Below are positions 17,912 through 24,960 of a stretch of DNA of 64,000 nucleotides, piece after piece (within the stretch, counting starts at the first letter, position 1; each line of letters starts with the position of its first letter). Source of the DNA: Streptomyces wedmorensis (GTDB lineage: Bacteria; Actinomycetota; Actinomycetes; Streptomycetales; Streptomycetaceae); NCBI RefSeq assembly GCF_000716445.1, contig NZ_JNWK01000042.1:36589-100588 (forward strand). Reading direction: 5' to 3'. The position numbers and the translations under genes were made by a program. The notes under the pieces were generated by a model. That model worked only from the letters and a program-made list of their open reading frames with translations. It had not been told where the DNA came from and made no database searches.

Positions 17912-18382
17912 GTGTTCACAAGCGTTCTGATGATCGAGAAGCCCCTGACGTCCGTCGACGTGGAATTCGTCACCACCCTGCACGGCGACGAGGGCGTGTC
18001 CTTCATCGTCCTCATGCAGCCGCGTGGTGACCAGGCCGATGTACTGCTGCGTGCCATCGACGACGTGGCCATGGGCGAACTGAAGGAAGCGACCCGAGAG
18101 GGCGAGGAACCGGAGGGCAAGGCGGCAAGGGGCCCCGCCGAGCAGGCGTTGGAGGTGTCGCTCCAGGCCCTGAGGAACGCGGGCTGTGAAGCGGTCGGCC
18201 AGGTCGTCGAGGACCACCCGCTCACCAAGATGAAGGCAGTGGTCGAGGAGGCGGCGGCGGACGAGGTGATCGTGCTCACCGCCCCGCACTACGTGGAGGA
18301 GTTCTTCCACCGGGACTGGGCCTCCCGGGCCCGCCACAAGGTCGGCGTACCGGTCCTCAAGCTCTTCGCCCACAGCGACTGA
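17912..18382 (+). CDS. Conserved hypothetical protein upstream of murC
   Basis: I do not recognise a named family. The 156-residue product is acidic and mixed alpha/beta. It ends with a strand/helix pattern (VIVLTAPHYVEEFFHRD, then GVPVLKLFAH) resembling the end of universal-stress or Rossmann-like proteins. The GTG at 17912 has GAAGGG eight bases upstream and is preferred over the ATG at 17930. It precedes murC by about 100 bp. Confidence 0.7.
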   Translation: MFTSVLMIEKPLTSVDVEFVTTLHGDEGVSFIVLMQPRGDQADVLLRAIDDVAMGELKEATREGEEPEGKAARGPAEQALEVSLQALRNAGCEAVGQVVEDHPLTKMKAVVEEAAADEVIVLTAPHYVEEFFHRDWASRARHKVGVPVLKLFAHSD

Positions 18383-18486
18383 CCGACCCCCGGCCGCCGG
18401 GCGGGCGCGCGGCGAGCCATTAGGGTGGGACCTGCCTGTCGCGCGCGCAACAGGTGGACACGAGACGCACCCGGGGAGAGATCCGC

Positions 18487-19887
18487 ATGGCACCCGCCAT
18501 TCCCGCCGCCATGGAACGGCCGCACTTCATCGGCATCGGCGGTGCCGGAATGTCGGGCATCGCGAAGATCCTCGCCCAGCGCGGCGCCAAGGTCGCGGGC
18601 AGCGACGCCAAGGAGTCCCCGACCGCGGAGGCGCTGCGGGCACTGGGCGTGACCGTGCACATCGGGCACGCGGCCGAGCACCTCGCGGACGACGCCTCGG
18701 CCGTCGTCGTCTCCAGCGCGATCCGCGCCGACAACCCGGAGCTGGCCCGCGCCGCCGAGCTCGGCATCCCGGTGGTGCACCGCTCCGACGCGCTCGCCTC
18801 CCTCATGGACGGGCTGCGCGCGATCGCCGTCGCCGGTACGCACGGCAAGACGACGACCACCTCGATGCTGGCCGTCGCACTCACCGAGCTCGGCCTCGAC
18901 CCGTCGTACGCCATCGGGGGCGACCTCGCGGGCCCCGGCACCAACGCCGCGCACGGCGCCGGCGAGGTCTTCGTCGCCGAGGCCGACGAAAGCGACCGCA
19001 GCTTCCAGAAGTACGACCCCGAGGTCGCGATCGTCCTCAACGTCGAGCTCGACCACCACGCGAACTACGCCTCCATGGACGAGATCTACGAGTCCTTCGA
19101 GGCCTTCACCGCCAAGATCCGCCCCGGCGGCACCCTGGTCGTCGGCGAGCACGCGGGCGCCCGCGAACTCGCCCGCAGGGTCGCGGACCGCGACGGCCTG
19201 GACATCGTGACCGTCGGCGAGTCCGCGGACTCCGACGCCCGCATCCTCAAGATCGTCCCGAACGGGATGAAGAGCGAGGTGACCGTCGCCCTCGACGGCG
19301 CCGAGCACACCTTCACCGTCTCCGTCCCCGGCCGCCACTACGCCCACAACGCCGCCGCGGCCCTCGCCGCCGGCGCCCGCGTCGGCATCGACCCGGCCGA
19401 GCTCGCCCAGGCCCTCACCGCCTACACCGGCGTCGGCCGCCGCCTCCAGCTCAAGGGCGAGGCCAACGGCGTCCAGGTCATCGACTCGTACGCGCACCAC
19501 CCCACCGAGATGACCGCCGACCTGGAGGCCATGCGCGGCGCCGCCGGAGCCTCCCGCCTCCTGGTCGTCTTCCAGCCCCACCTGTTCTCCCGCACCCAGG
19601 AGCTGGGCAAGGAGATGGGCGACGCGCTGGCCCTCGCCGACGGCTCCGTCGTCCTCGACATCTACCCGGCCCGCGAGGACCCGATCCCGGGCATCACCAG
19701 CGACCTGATCATCACGGCGGCCCGCGCCGCGGGCGCCGACGTGACGGCCGTCCACGACAAGGCCACCGTCCCCGACGTGGTCGCGGGAATGGCCGGCCCC
19801 GGCGACCTCGTTCTCACGATGGGCGCGGGCGACGTCACGGACCTCGGTCCGAAGATCCTGGACCGCCTCGCCCGCCCGTCGAGCTGA
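18487..19887 (+). CDS. murC: UDP-N-acetylmuramate-L-alanine ligase MurC
   Basis: This 466-residue Mur ligase adds L-alanine to UDP-MurNAc, the first amino acid of the peptidoglycan stem, in the cytosol. It shows the UDP-binding GIGGAGMSG (residues 16-24), the ATP loop GTHGKTTTT (117-125), the ADEsD metal-binding region and the C-terminal DSYAHHPTEM of MurC. Length is normal. A GGGGAGAG ribosome site is eight bases before the ATG. It is followed by msrB after 17 bp, probably in one transcript. It is far from a dcw cluster, which is usual in Streptomyces. Confidence 0.95.
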   Translation: MAPAIPAAMERPHFIGIGGAGMSGIAKILAQRGAKVAGSDAKESPTAEALRALGVTVHIGHAAEHLADDASAVVVSSAIRADNPELARAAELGIPVVHRSDALASLMDGLRAIAVAGTHGKTTTTSMLAVALTELGLDPSYAIGGDLAGPGTNAAHGAGEVFVAEADESDRSFQKYDPEVAIVLNVELDHHANYASMDEIYESFEAFTAKIRPGGTLVVGEHAGARELARRVADRDGLDIVTVGESADSDARILKIVPNGMKSEVTVALDGAEHTFTVSVPGRHYAHNAAAALAAGARVGIDPAELAQALTAYTGVGRRLQLKGEANGVQVIDSYAHHPTEMTADLEAMRGAAGASRLLVVFQPHLFSRTQELGKEMGDALALADGSVVLDIYPAREDPIPGITSDLIITAARAAGADVTAVHDKATVPDVVAGMAGPGDLVLTMGAGDVTDLGPKILDRLARPSS

Positions 19888-19904
19888 ACAGAGGGAGCGG
19901 AACG

Positions 19905-20312
19905 ATGGCGTACGAGGTCGAGAAGACCGACGAGGAATGGCAGGCGCAGCTGACCCCGTCGGAGTACCAGGTGCTCCGGCTGGCCGGCACGGAGCCCGCC
20001 TTCCGCGGTGAGTACACGGACACGAAGACCCAGGGCGTCTACTCCTGCCGCGCCTGCGGAGCGGAGCTCTTCACCTCGAACGAGAAGTTCGAGTCCCACT
20101 GCGGCTGGCCGTCCTTCTTCGACCCGAAGGACACCGAGGCCGTCGAGCTGATCGCCGACACCTCCCACGGCATGGTCCGCACCGAGGTCCGCTGCGCCCG
20201 CTGCGGCTCCCACCTGGGCCACGTCTTCGAGGGCGAGGGCTACCCCACCCCGACGGACCAGCGCTACTGCATCAACTCCATCTCGCTGCGGCTGGACCCG
20301 AGCGAGGGCTGA
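19905..20312 (+). CDS. msrB: Peptide-methionine (R)-S-oxide reductase MsrB
   Basis: This 135-residue enzyme repairs oxidised methionine (R isomer). It shows the zinc-binding pairs C48/C51 and C97/C100, the catalytic Cys122 in RYCIN, and CGWPSFF with C66 as a possible resolving Cys. Length is typical for a single-domain MsrB. It follows murC by 17 bp. Confidence 0.95.
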   Translation: MAYEVEKTDEEWQAQLTPSEYQVLRLAGTEPAFRGEYTDTKTQGVYSCRACGAELFTSNEKFESHCGWPSFFDPKDTEAVELIADTSHGMVRTEVRCARCGSHLGHVFEGEGYPTPTDQRYCINSISLRLDPSEG

Positions 20313-20332
20313 CGCCGGGGAGAGCGGTCCTC

Positions 20333-20806
20333 GTGCCGCGCATGGAGACCGCGCAGGACGTCGACGCCTGGTTCGGGGAGCACGGATGGTTCCCCGGCCG
20401 GGACGTCGCCGGCCTGTTGCCGGCGATGCTCGCGGAGGTCATGGAGGACGCCCGGGAGAAGGGGTTTCCGCTGGAGCCGTTCGGCGCCGCCGGGGACTTC
20501 CTCACCGAGCACGCGGGACTCCGGCTGACCATCGACGCCGGGCGCGGCGACCACCTGCACCTCACCCCCGCGCTGCTGTGGCATTCGACCGCCGGTGCCA
20601 TCGCCGAACTGAGCCACCACCTCGGCGTGCGGCTGTTTCCCGTCGGCTGGGACTCGTCGGAGGGATCACCCGTCGTCATCGACGAGCGGGGCCGGTTCTT
20701 CTACCTGCACCACACCGGTGACTACTACATGGGTGCCGACAAGCACGAGGCGATGATCGCCCTGGCCCACGCGCCCATGCGGGACGCGGAGGACCTCTAC
20801 GTCTGA
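20333..20806 (+). CDS. SUKH-3-like immunity-family protein
   Basis: This 157-residue protein resembles the SUKH-3 superfamily, whose members act as immunity proteins to polymorphic toxins: the N-terminal Trp segment DVDAWFGEHGWFPGRDV, LFPVGWDS in the middle and VIDERGRFFYLHHTGDYYMG near the end. No intact toxin is next to it; an eroded Ntox44 toxin tip lies 3.7 kb away. A GTG with GGGGAGAG upstream is the start; it follows msrB after 20 bp. The partner toxin, if any, is unknown. Confidence 0.65.
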   Translation: MPRMETAQDVDAWFGEHGWFPGRDVAGLLPAMLAEVMEDAREKGFPLEPFGAAGDFLTEHAGLRLTIDAGRGDHLHLTPALLWHSTAGAIAELSHHLGVRLFPVGWDSSEGSPVVIDERGRFFYLHHTGDYYMGADKHEAMIALAHAPMRDAEDLYV

Positions 20807-20874
20807 CCTGGTGCCCGGTACGGCGGCCTCGGCGCTCGTCCACGGCAGCGTCACGGCCACCGGTCCGATCCGCG

Positions 20875-20880
20875 TACCCT
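20875..20880 (+). promoter_or_regulatory. Candidate -10 (TACCCT) of a leaderless promoter
   Basis: TACCCT ends eight bases before the ATG of the decayed methyltransferase gene, the spacing expected for a leaderless Streptomyces transcript. No convincing -35 was identified. Confidence 0.4.
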
Positions 20881-20888
20881 CCGCTCGT

Positions 20889-21183
20889 ATGAAGGATCTC
20901 GGCAGTCAGGTCGCGTGCTGGGGCACCGTCGGCGTGGGCAAGACGTTCACTCACCCGGTGGACTTCGGATGGCTGGCGGCGATACGCCGCCCACGCCCGG
21001 GAGTTCGGCACCCCGTACGGCGTGTTCGCCACCGATGACGGTGCCGTGTGCCGGCACCACGACATCGCACACCTCCACGCGCTCCTGTCGGACTTCGACG
21101 TGGTGCGGGAGCGCCGCCTCGACGTCGCCACCATGAACGGCAACCGCTCGGGGGCGGTGCAGCTGCCGGCCCGCAAGCGCTGA
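20889..21183 (+). pseudogene. Class I SAM methyltransferase with internal deletion and frameshift
   Basis: The first 30 codons (MKDLGSQVACWG..., then GKTFTHPVDFGWLA) match the N-terminus of small class I SAM methyltransferases. Immediately after, one base out of frame, comes the family's C-terminus: RYAAHAREFGTPYGVFATDD, CRHHDIAHLHALLSDFDVV and ATMNGNRSGAVQLPARKR, then a stop at 21181-21183. The roughly 130-residue central SAM-binding core is missing, so the product cannot be an active enzyme. The join lies near 20973-20982. The reading is by family resemblance. Confidence 0.65.
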
Positions 21184-21249
21184 GCGCGGGCGACCGGCTC
21201 AGGTCACCGCCTTCGTGCGAGCCCGGAACCCGCGGGTCGGAGCGGCGGG

Positions 21250-22035
21250 TCAGTGGACCGAGAAGCCGCCGTCCACGAAGAGGGACTGGCCGGTGACGTA
21301 CGCGGAGGAGCGGCTCGCCAGGAAGACGGCGGCGCCGGCGAAGTCGTCGGCGAGACCGTTGCGGCCGACCATGGTGCGGGCGGCGAGGGCGGCGACCTTC
21401 TCGGGGTCGGAGGAGAGACGGCGGTTGAGGGCGGTCATGACGAAGCCGGGGACCAGGGTGTTGGCGGTGACGCCGTACGGGGACCAGGCCTCGGCCTGGG
21501 AGCGGGCGAGGGATTCCAGGGCGCCCTTGGAGACCCCGTACGCGCCGCTCTGGACGAAGGCGCGGTGCGCCTGCTGGGACGTGATGTGGATGATGCGGCC
21601 GAAGCCGCGCTCGGCCATGCCGGGACCGAAGCGCTGACCGAGGAGGAACGGGGCCTCCAGGTTCACGGTCATCGTGGTGTCCCAGACCTCCTCGCCCAGC
21701 TCGCCGAAGGGCGGACGGAGGTTGATGCCGGCGGAGTTGACCAGGATGTCCGGCTCGCCGAAGACCGCCGCGGCCGCCTCGGCCCCGGCCTTGATGCCCT
21801 CGCGGGTGCTCAGGTCGGCGCTCACCCAGGCCGCCCGGCAGCCGTCGGCCGTCAACTCGTCGACGGTCGCGACGAGTTCCACCTCCTTGCGGGCCACGAC
21901 CACGACGCTCGCCCCGGCGCGGGCCAGAGCGCCGGCGATGGCCTTGCCGATGCCCGAACTGCCGCCCGTGACGAGGGCCGTGCGCCCTTCGAGGGAGAAC
22001 AGCCCGGAGAGGTAGCCACCGGGGGTGGTGCTCAT
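21250..22035 (-). CDS. SDR family oxidoreductase
   Basis: This 261-residue short-chain dehydrogenase/reductase has the NAD(P) motif TGGSSGIG (residues 23-30), the NSAG strand motif, and the catalytic Ser plus YGVSK (Tyr/Lys). The C-terminus FVDGGFSVH is typical of classical SDRs. The substrate is unknown. An AGGAGCGACACC stretch precedes the ATG at 22035. It is divergent from the receptor-binding-like gene and separate from neighbours. Confidence 0.88.
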   Translation of the reverse strand: MSTTPGGYLSGLFSLEGRTALVTGGSSGIGKAIAGALARAGASVVVVARKEVELVATVDELTADGCRAAWVSADLSTREGIKAGAEAAAAVFGEPDILVNSAGINLRPPFGELGEEVWDTTMTVNLEAPFLLGQRFGPGMAERGFGRIIHITSQQAHRAFVQSGAYGVSKGALESLARSQAEAWSPYGVTANTLVPGFVMTALNRRLSSDPEKVAALAARTMVGRNGLADDFAGAAVFLASRSSAYVTGQSLFVDGGFSVH

Positions 22036-22165
22036 GGTGTCGCTCCTCGTGTCGTACGGCACCCGCCCGGCCAAGTGCGGTGGCGGGCGGATACACGCAT
22101 CCTGGCACACGGCTCCCGGCGCACGGCCGCACCCGCCTCATGTGATGATCTTCTCTTCGCGATGA

Positions 22166-22182
22166 GGATCCCTCAGGGATCC
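22166..22182 (+). promoter_or_regulatory. Small hairpin in the 5' leader of the beta-propeller gene
   Basis: GGATCCC (22166-22172) and GGGATCC (22176-22182) flank TCA and lie just upstream of the GGGGGAGAGAG ribosome site. It may affect initiation or be an operator. Only the inverted repeat supports it. Confidence 0.3.
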
Positions 22183-22198
22183 CGGGGGAGAGAGAACC

Positions 22199-23569
22199 AT
22201 GGCAAAGACGGACGCCAACGGCGTCGACCTGTCCGGCGTCACCGGCAGGCTCATCCAGACCGTCGACCTCGTCAAGGGCCCGGCGCCGCAGGCGATCGCG
22301 ACCGACACCCGCAACGGGTACGTCTTCGTGCTCCAGATGGAGAGCGGCAGCCAGGAGGACATCGAGCAGGGCAACATGCGGCTCAACCGCATCGACCGCA
22401 CGACCGGCAAGGTCATCGACTCGATGCAGCTCAGGGGCTTCGGGCACGGCATCTCGATGGGCGTGGAGCCGCAGGGCACCGAGACGTACGTCTGGACCGA
22501 GGTCGGACCGCTGCACCTCAGCAAGAGGGCCGACGGCACGGTCAAGGCCGCCTTCGGCAAAGCCGTCACGCGGTTCCTCTACGAGGAGGACACCATCCTC
22601 GACGCGAACTCCCCGACGCTGCGGAAGTTCACGCCGCCCGGCAGCACCTCGGGCACCGGACCCTCGATCGACCCGGTGAACAACCTCCTGTGCGTCATGT
22701 ACCACAAGAGCGGCAAGCGCACCTTCACCCGCTACGACCTCGCCGCGGCCGCCGCCGGCAACTGGGTCCCGGTCGGCACCACCTTCGTCATGCGGGACTG
22801 CGACGGTCTCCCCGCGACCTGCGTCGACGAGGAGACGACCCCCGCCGTGCCGTCGCCCTACCCCCTGGAGGCCAAGCTCACCTCCCAGGGCTTCACCGTC
22901 CTGGGCGACGTCCTCTACTGGTACCAGTGGGCGCCGTACGTCTACGACGAGGACCCGGCGACACTCCCCGTCGACGGCTTCCCGGGCATCGCCTTCCTCA
23001 CCTCGTACTCGTGGACCACCGGCGAGCGGTTCGACCGGCAGGTCGTCACCAGCGCCGACGGCCTCACCCGGCGCGAGCCCGAGGGCGCCGCCATCGAGGT
23101 CGACCCCGCGACCGGCGAGAACCGCCTGCTGTTCGGCTTCAGCAACACCGTCCCCGGCACGACGAGTTCGCGCGACGTCACCATCAGCTGGTACCCGACG
23201 AAGCCCGCCGTCGACGGCGTCAAGGTCCTCGCCGACTGGGAGGACCTGGCCCTCGAACCCGGCATCACGCCCGGGGCCCAGCCCCCGCGCGGCCGCCTGA
23301 TCGCCCTCGCCGGCACCACCTACCTCCAGCTGCGCGGCACCCTCACCTGCACCCCCGGCCTCACCGCGGACAGCAAGATCGCGACCCTTCCGCACCGGCT
23401 GCGCCCCACCCACCCGACCCGCGCGAACGTGCCGCGCAACAACAACACCGGACGCTGCGTGTGCCGCGTCGAGGCGAACATCTCCGGCGCGCTCACGGCG
23501 TACGGCCCCACCAGCGACAACGCCGTCACCTGGATCGACCTCGACGGCTTCTCCGTCGCCTGGCGATGA
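22199..23569 (+). CDS. TagC/phage receptor-binding-like beta-propeller protein with C-terminal tail-fibre-type domain
   Basis: This 456-residue protein has no signal peptide. Residues 1-330 look like a beta-propeller of the phage receptor-binding / teichoic-acid-protein-C type: repeated blade starts (TRNGYVFVLQME, GHGISMGVEP, GAAIEVDPATGENRLLFGF). The last about 110 residues form a separate domain (ALAGTTYLQLRG, IATLPHRLRPTHPTR, VTWIDLDGFS) like collar or tip domains of phage fibres. The downstream gene carries a second copy of that domain. GGGGGAGAG precedes the ATG. The protein may derive from a phage or a tail-like particle, but no other structural genes are near. Confidence 0.68.
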   Translation: MAKTDANGVDLSGVTGRLIQTVDLVKGPAPQAIATDTRNGYVFVLQMESGSQEDIEQGNMRLNRIDRTTGKVIDSMQLRGFGHGISMGVEPQGTETYVWTEVGPLHLSKRADGTVKAAFGKAVTRFLYEEDTILDANSPTLRKFTPPGSTSGTGPSIDPVNNLLCVMYHKSGKRTFTRYDLAAAAAGNWVPVGTTFVMRDCDGLPATCVDEETTPAVPSPYPLEAKLTSQGFTVLGDVLYWYQWAPYVYDEDPATLPVDGFPGIAFLTSYSWTTGERFDRQVVTSADGLTRREPEGAAIEVDPATGENRLLFGFSNTVPGTTSSRDVTISWYPTKPAVDGVKVLADWEDLALEPGITPGAQPPRGRLIALAGTTYLQLRGTLTCTPGLTADSKIATLPHRLRPTHPTRANVPRNNNTGRCVCRVEANISGALTAYGPTSDNAVTWIDLDGFSVAWR

Positions 23570-24039
23570 ACCCCCGCCCGGCCGCCGCCCCCCCACACCC
23601 ACCCCCCCCCCCCACCCCACCCCGAGGGTCGACCCTGACCCAACGCACCACCAACCCCCCCCCCCCGCTCCCCCCGGGCCCCCCCGCCCCCTGCCAGACC
23701 GTCGTCGACTGGACGCCGATCGCCCTGGAGCCGGACGTACAGAACGACCCCCTGTCCCCGGCCGAGGCCCGCGTGATCCGCCTCGCCGGCACGGAGTTCC
23801 TCCAGCTGCGCGGCCTGATCACCTGCTCGTTCATCGCCGACGACAAGATCGGCACCCTGCCCGAGGCGCTCCGTCCGCCCAAGCTGACCCGCGGCGTCTG
23901 CCCCCGCAACAACAGCCAGGGCGTCAACGCCCTCCGCGTCGAGGTCAACACGGCCGGCGCCGTCAACGTCCTCGGCCCCCAGTCGACGAACAAGGTCACC
24001 TGGATCCAGCTCGACAACTTCTCGTCCGTCATGCGCTGA
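23566..24039 (+). CDS. Duplicated tail-fibre-type domain protein
   Basis: The 157-residue product starts at an ATG overlapping the stop of the propeller gene (ATGA). Its first about 45 residues are Pro-rich low complexity encoded by C tracts; the rest repeats the upstream protein's C-terminal domain (IRLAGTEFLQLRGLITCS, IGTLPEALRPPKLTRG, VTWIQLDNFSSVMR). The correct start and even frame depend on the length of the C tracts. It is either a second fibre-tip protein or a segmental duplication of the upstream gene. Confidence 0.6.
   Translation: MNPRPAAAPPHPPPPPTPPRGSTLTQRTTNPPPPLPPGPPAPCQTVVDWTPIALEPDVQNDPLSPAEARVIRLAGTEFLQLRGLITCSFIADDKIGTLPEALRPPKLTRGVCPRNNSQGVNALRVEVNTAGAVNVLGPQSTNKVTWIQLDNFSSVMR
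23602..23666 (+). repeat. Two C12 homopolymer tracts inside a Pro-rich coding start
   Basis: Runs of twelve C residues at 23602-23613 and 23655-23666 fall in the first 35 codons of the duplicated-domain gene. Between and after them the sequence is also C-rich. Such runs are prone to slippage in cells and in sequencing. Confidence 0.75.
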
Positions 24040-24047
24040 CACCGCGA

Positions 24048-24452
24048 TCAGGCGACCGACCCGCCCGCGTTGCGGATCATGCGGCGGAGCACCTTCAGCG
24101 TCGTCACGTAGTCGGCGTCCGCGATCCCCTCGTGGAGGGCGGCCCGGATCGCGGGCGCGTTGCGCTTGAGGTCGAGGCGCGCCCGCTCCCCCTCCTCGGT
24201 GAGCCACAGCCGGTCCTCTGTGTCCCGGGTCAGCCAGCCGCGCTCCACGAGCACCTCGGCCTCCACCGCCGGATCGTCCTCGGGCCGGATGCGGGAGGCC
24301 ATGGCCTCCCGCAGCTCGGACACCGTCATCCCCTCGCCGTCGGGCGACAGGTCGTTCTCCGGCAGATTGCGCAGCAGCCAGTACCGGGGCTGCGTGCAGC
24401 CCTTCGCGACCTGCTGCTCCCGGGTGTACGCGATGAGCGCCTCGTGGGCCAA
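24048..24452 (-). CDS. MarR-like winged-helix protein, N-terminus possibly trimmed
   Basis: This 134-residue protein has a winged-helix core (TQPRYWLLRNLPEND, MTVSELREAMASRIR, LVERGWLTRD, WLTEEGERARLDLKR) and the family's C-terminal helix YVTTLKVLRRMIRN. The TTG at 24452 begins LAHEALIAYTRE; related proteins normally have about ten more residues first. The frame stays open upstream but no usual start is found there, and the toxin remnant begins at this point on the other strand. The gene may have lost a few N-terminal codons at a rearrangement. Confidence 0.65.
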   Translation of the reverse strand: MAHEALIAYTREQQVAKGCTQPRYWLLRNLPENDLSPDGEGMTVSELREAMASRIRPEDDPAVEAEVLVERGWLTRDTEDRLWLTEEGERARLDLKRNAPAIRAALHEGIADADYVTTLKVLRRMIRNAGGSVA

Positions 24453-24469
24453 CCCGGTCCGGTCACAGC

Positions 24470-24892
24470 TGGTTCCCGCTGTCCGGGTCCGAGGCGACCT
24501 TCGAATGGTTCCTCAAGGTCCGCACCGGGGCCGCCTGGGACCACAAGCCCAAGCTCAAGGCGATGATGCGCCTGCGCACCAGTCCCGACTTCTACTTCAT
24601 CGTGCCCGGCACCGGTGAAGAGGCGTACTACGACGTCCGGTCGAACGTGCGCTACGGCTTCGTCGGCATGGCGGCCGGGTTCAAGGCGAGCGACCTGGAG
24701 GAGGGTGCCGCCTCGGTGTTGCCCGGAGCCGGCAAAACCGACGCGGGTGACCGCGTCAGCGTCCGCCAGGGCATCGAGATGTTCAAGAAGTACGGCACGG
24801 GCATGACCCAGGAGCAGTTCCACCAGGGCATGCTCGACGCCGTCGCCGCCATGCGCGGCACGGATCAGGTCAAGCCCGCGATCGGCCCGTGA
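24470..24892 (+). pseudogene. Orphan C-terminal tip of a polymorphic toxin, Ntox44-like
   Basis: The open frame encodes SGSEATFEWFLKVRTGAAWD, later DVRSNVRYGFVGMAAGFKAS, then GIEMFKKYGTGMTQEQF, resembling the polymorphic toxin type 44 domain (a predicted nuclease-type toxin). There is no start before ATG 24563, which lies inside the domain, and the N-terminal export and repeat regions are missing. It should therefore be a fragment. A perfect hairpin follows at 24916. The family call is by eye. Confidence 0.6.
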
Positions 24893-24915
24893 CCTCGGGT
24901 TCCGACCCGTGAGGC

Positions 24916-24942
24916 GGGGTGCGCTCACTGCGAGCGCACCCC
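24916..24942. terminator. Bidirectional hairpin terminator
   Basis: A perfect 11-bp stem (arms 24916-24926 and 24932-24942, loop ACTGC) followed by the T-rich ACTTCTTCTCTT on the plus strand lies between the toxin remnant and the converging EF-G-like gene. Confidence 0.8.
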
Positions 24943-24960
24943 ACTTCTTCTCTTGGTCCC

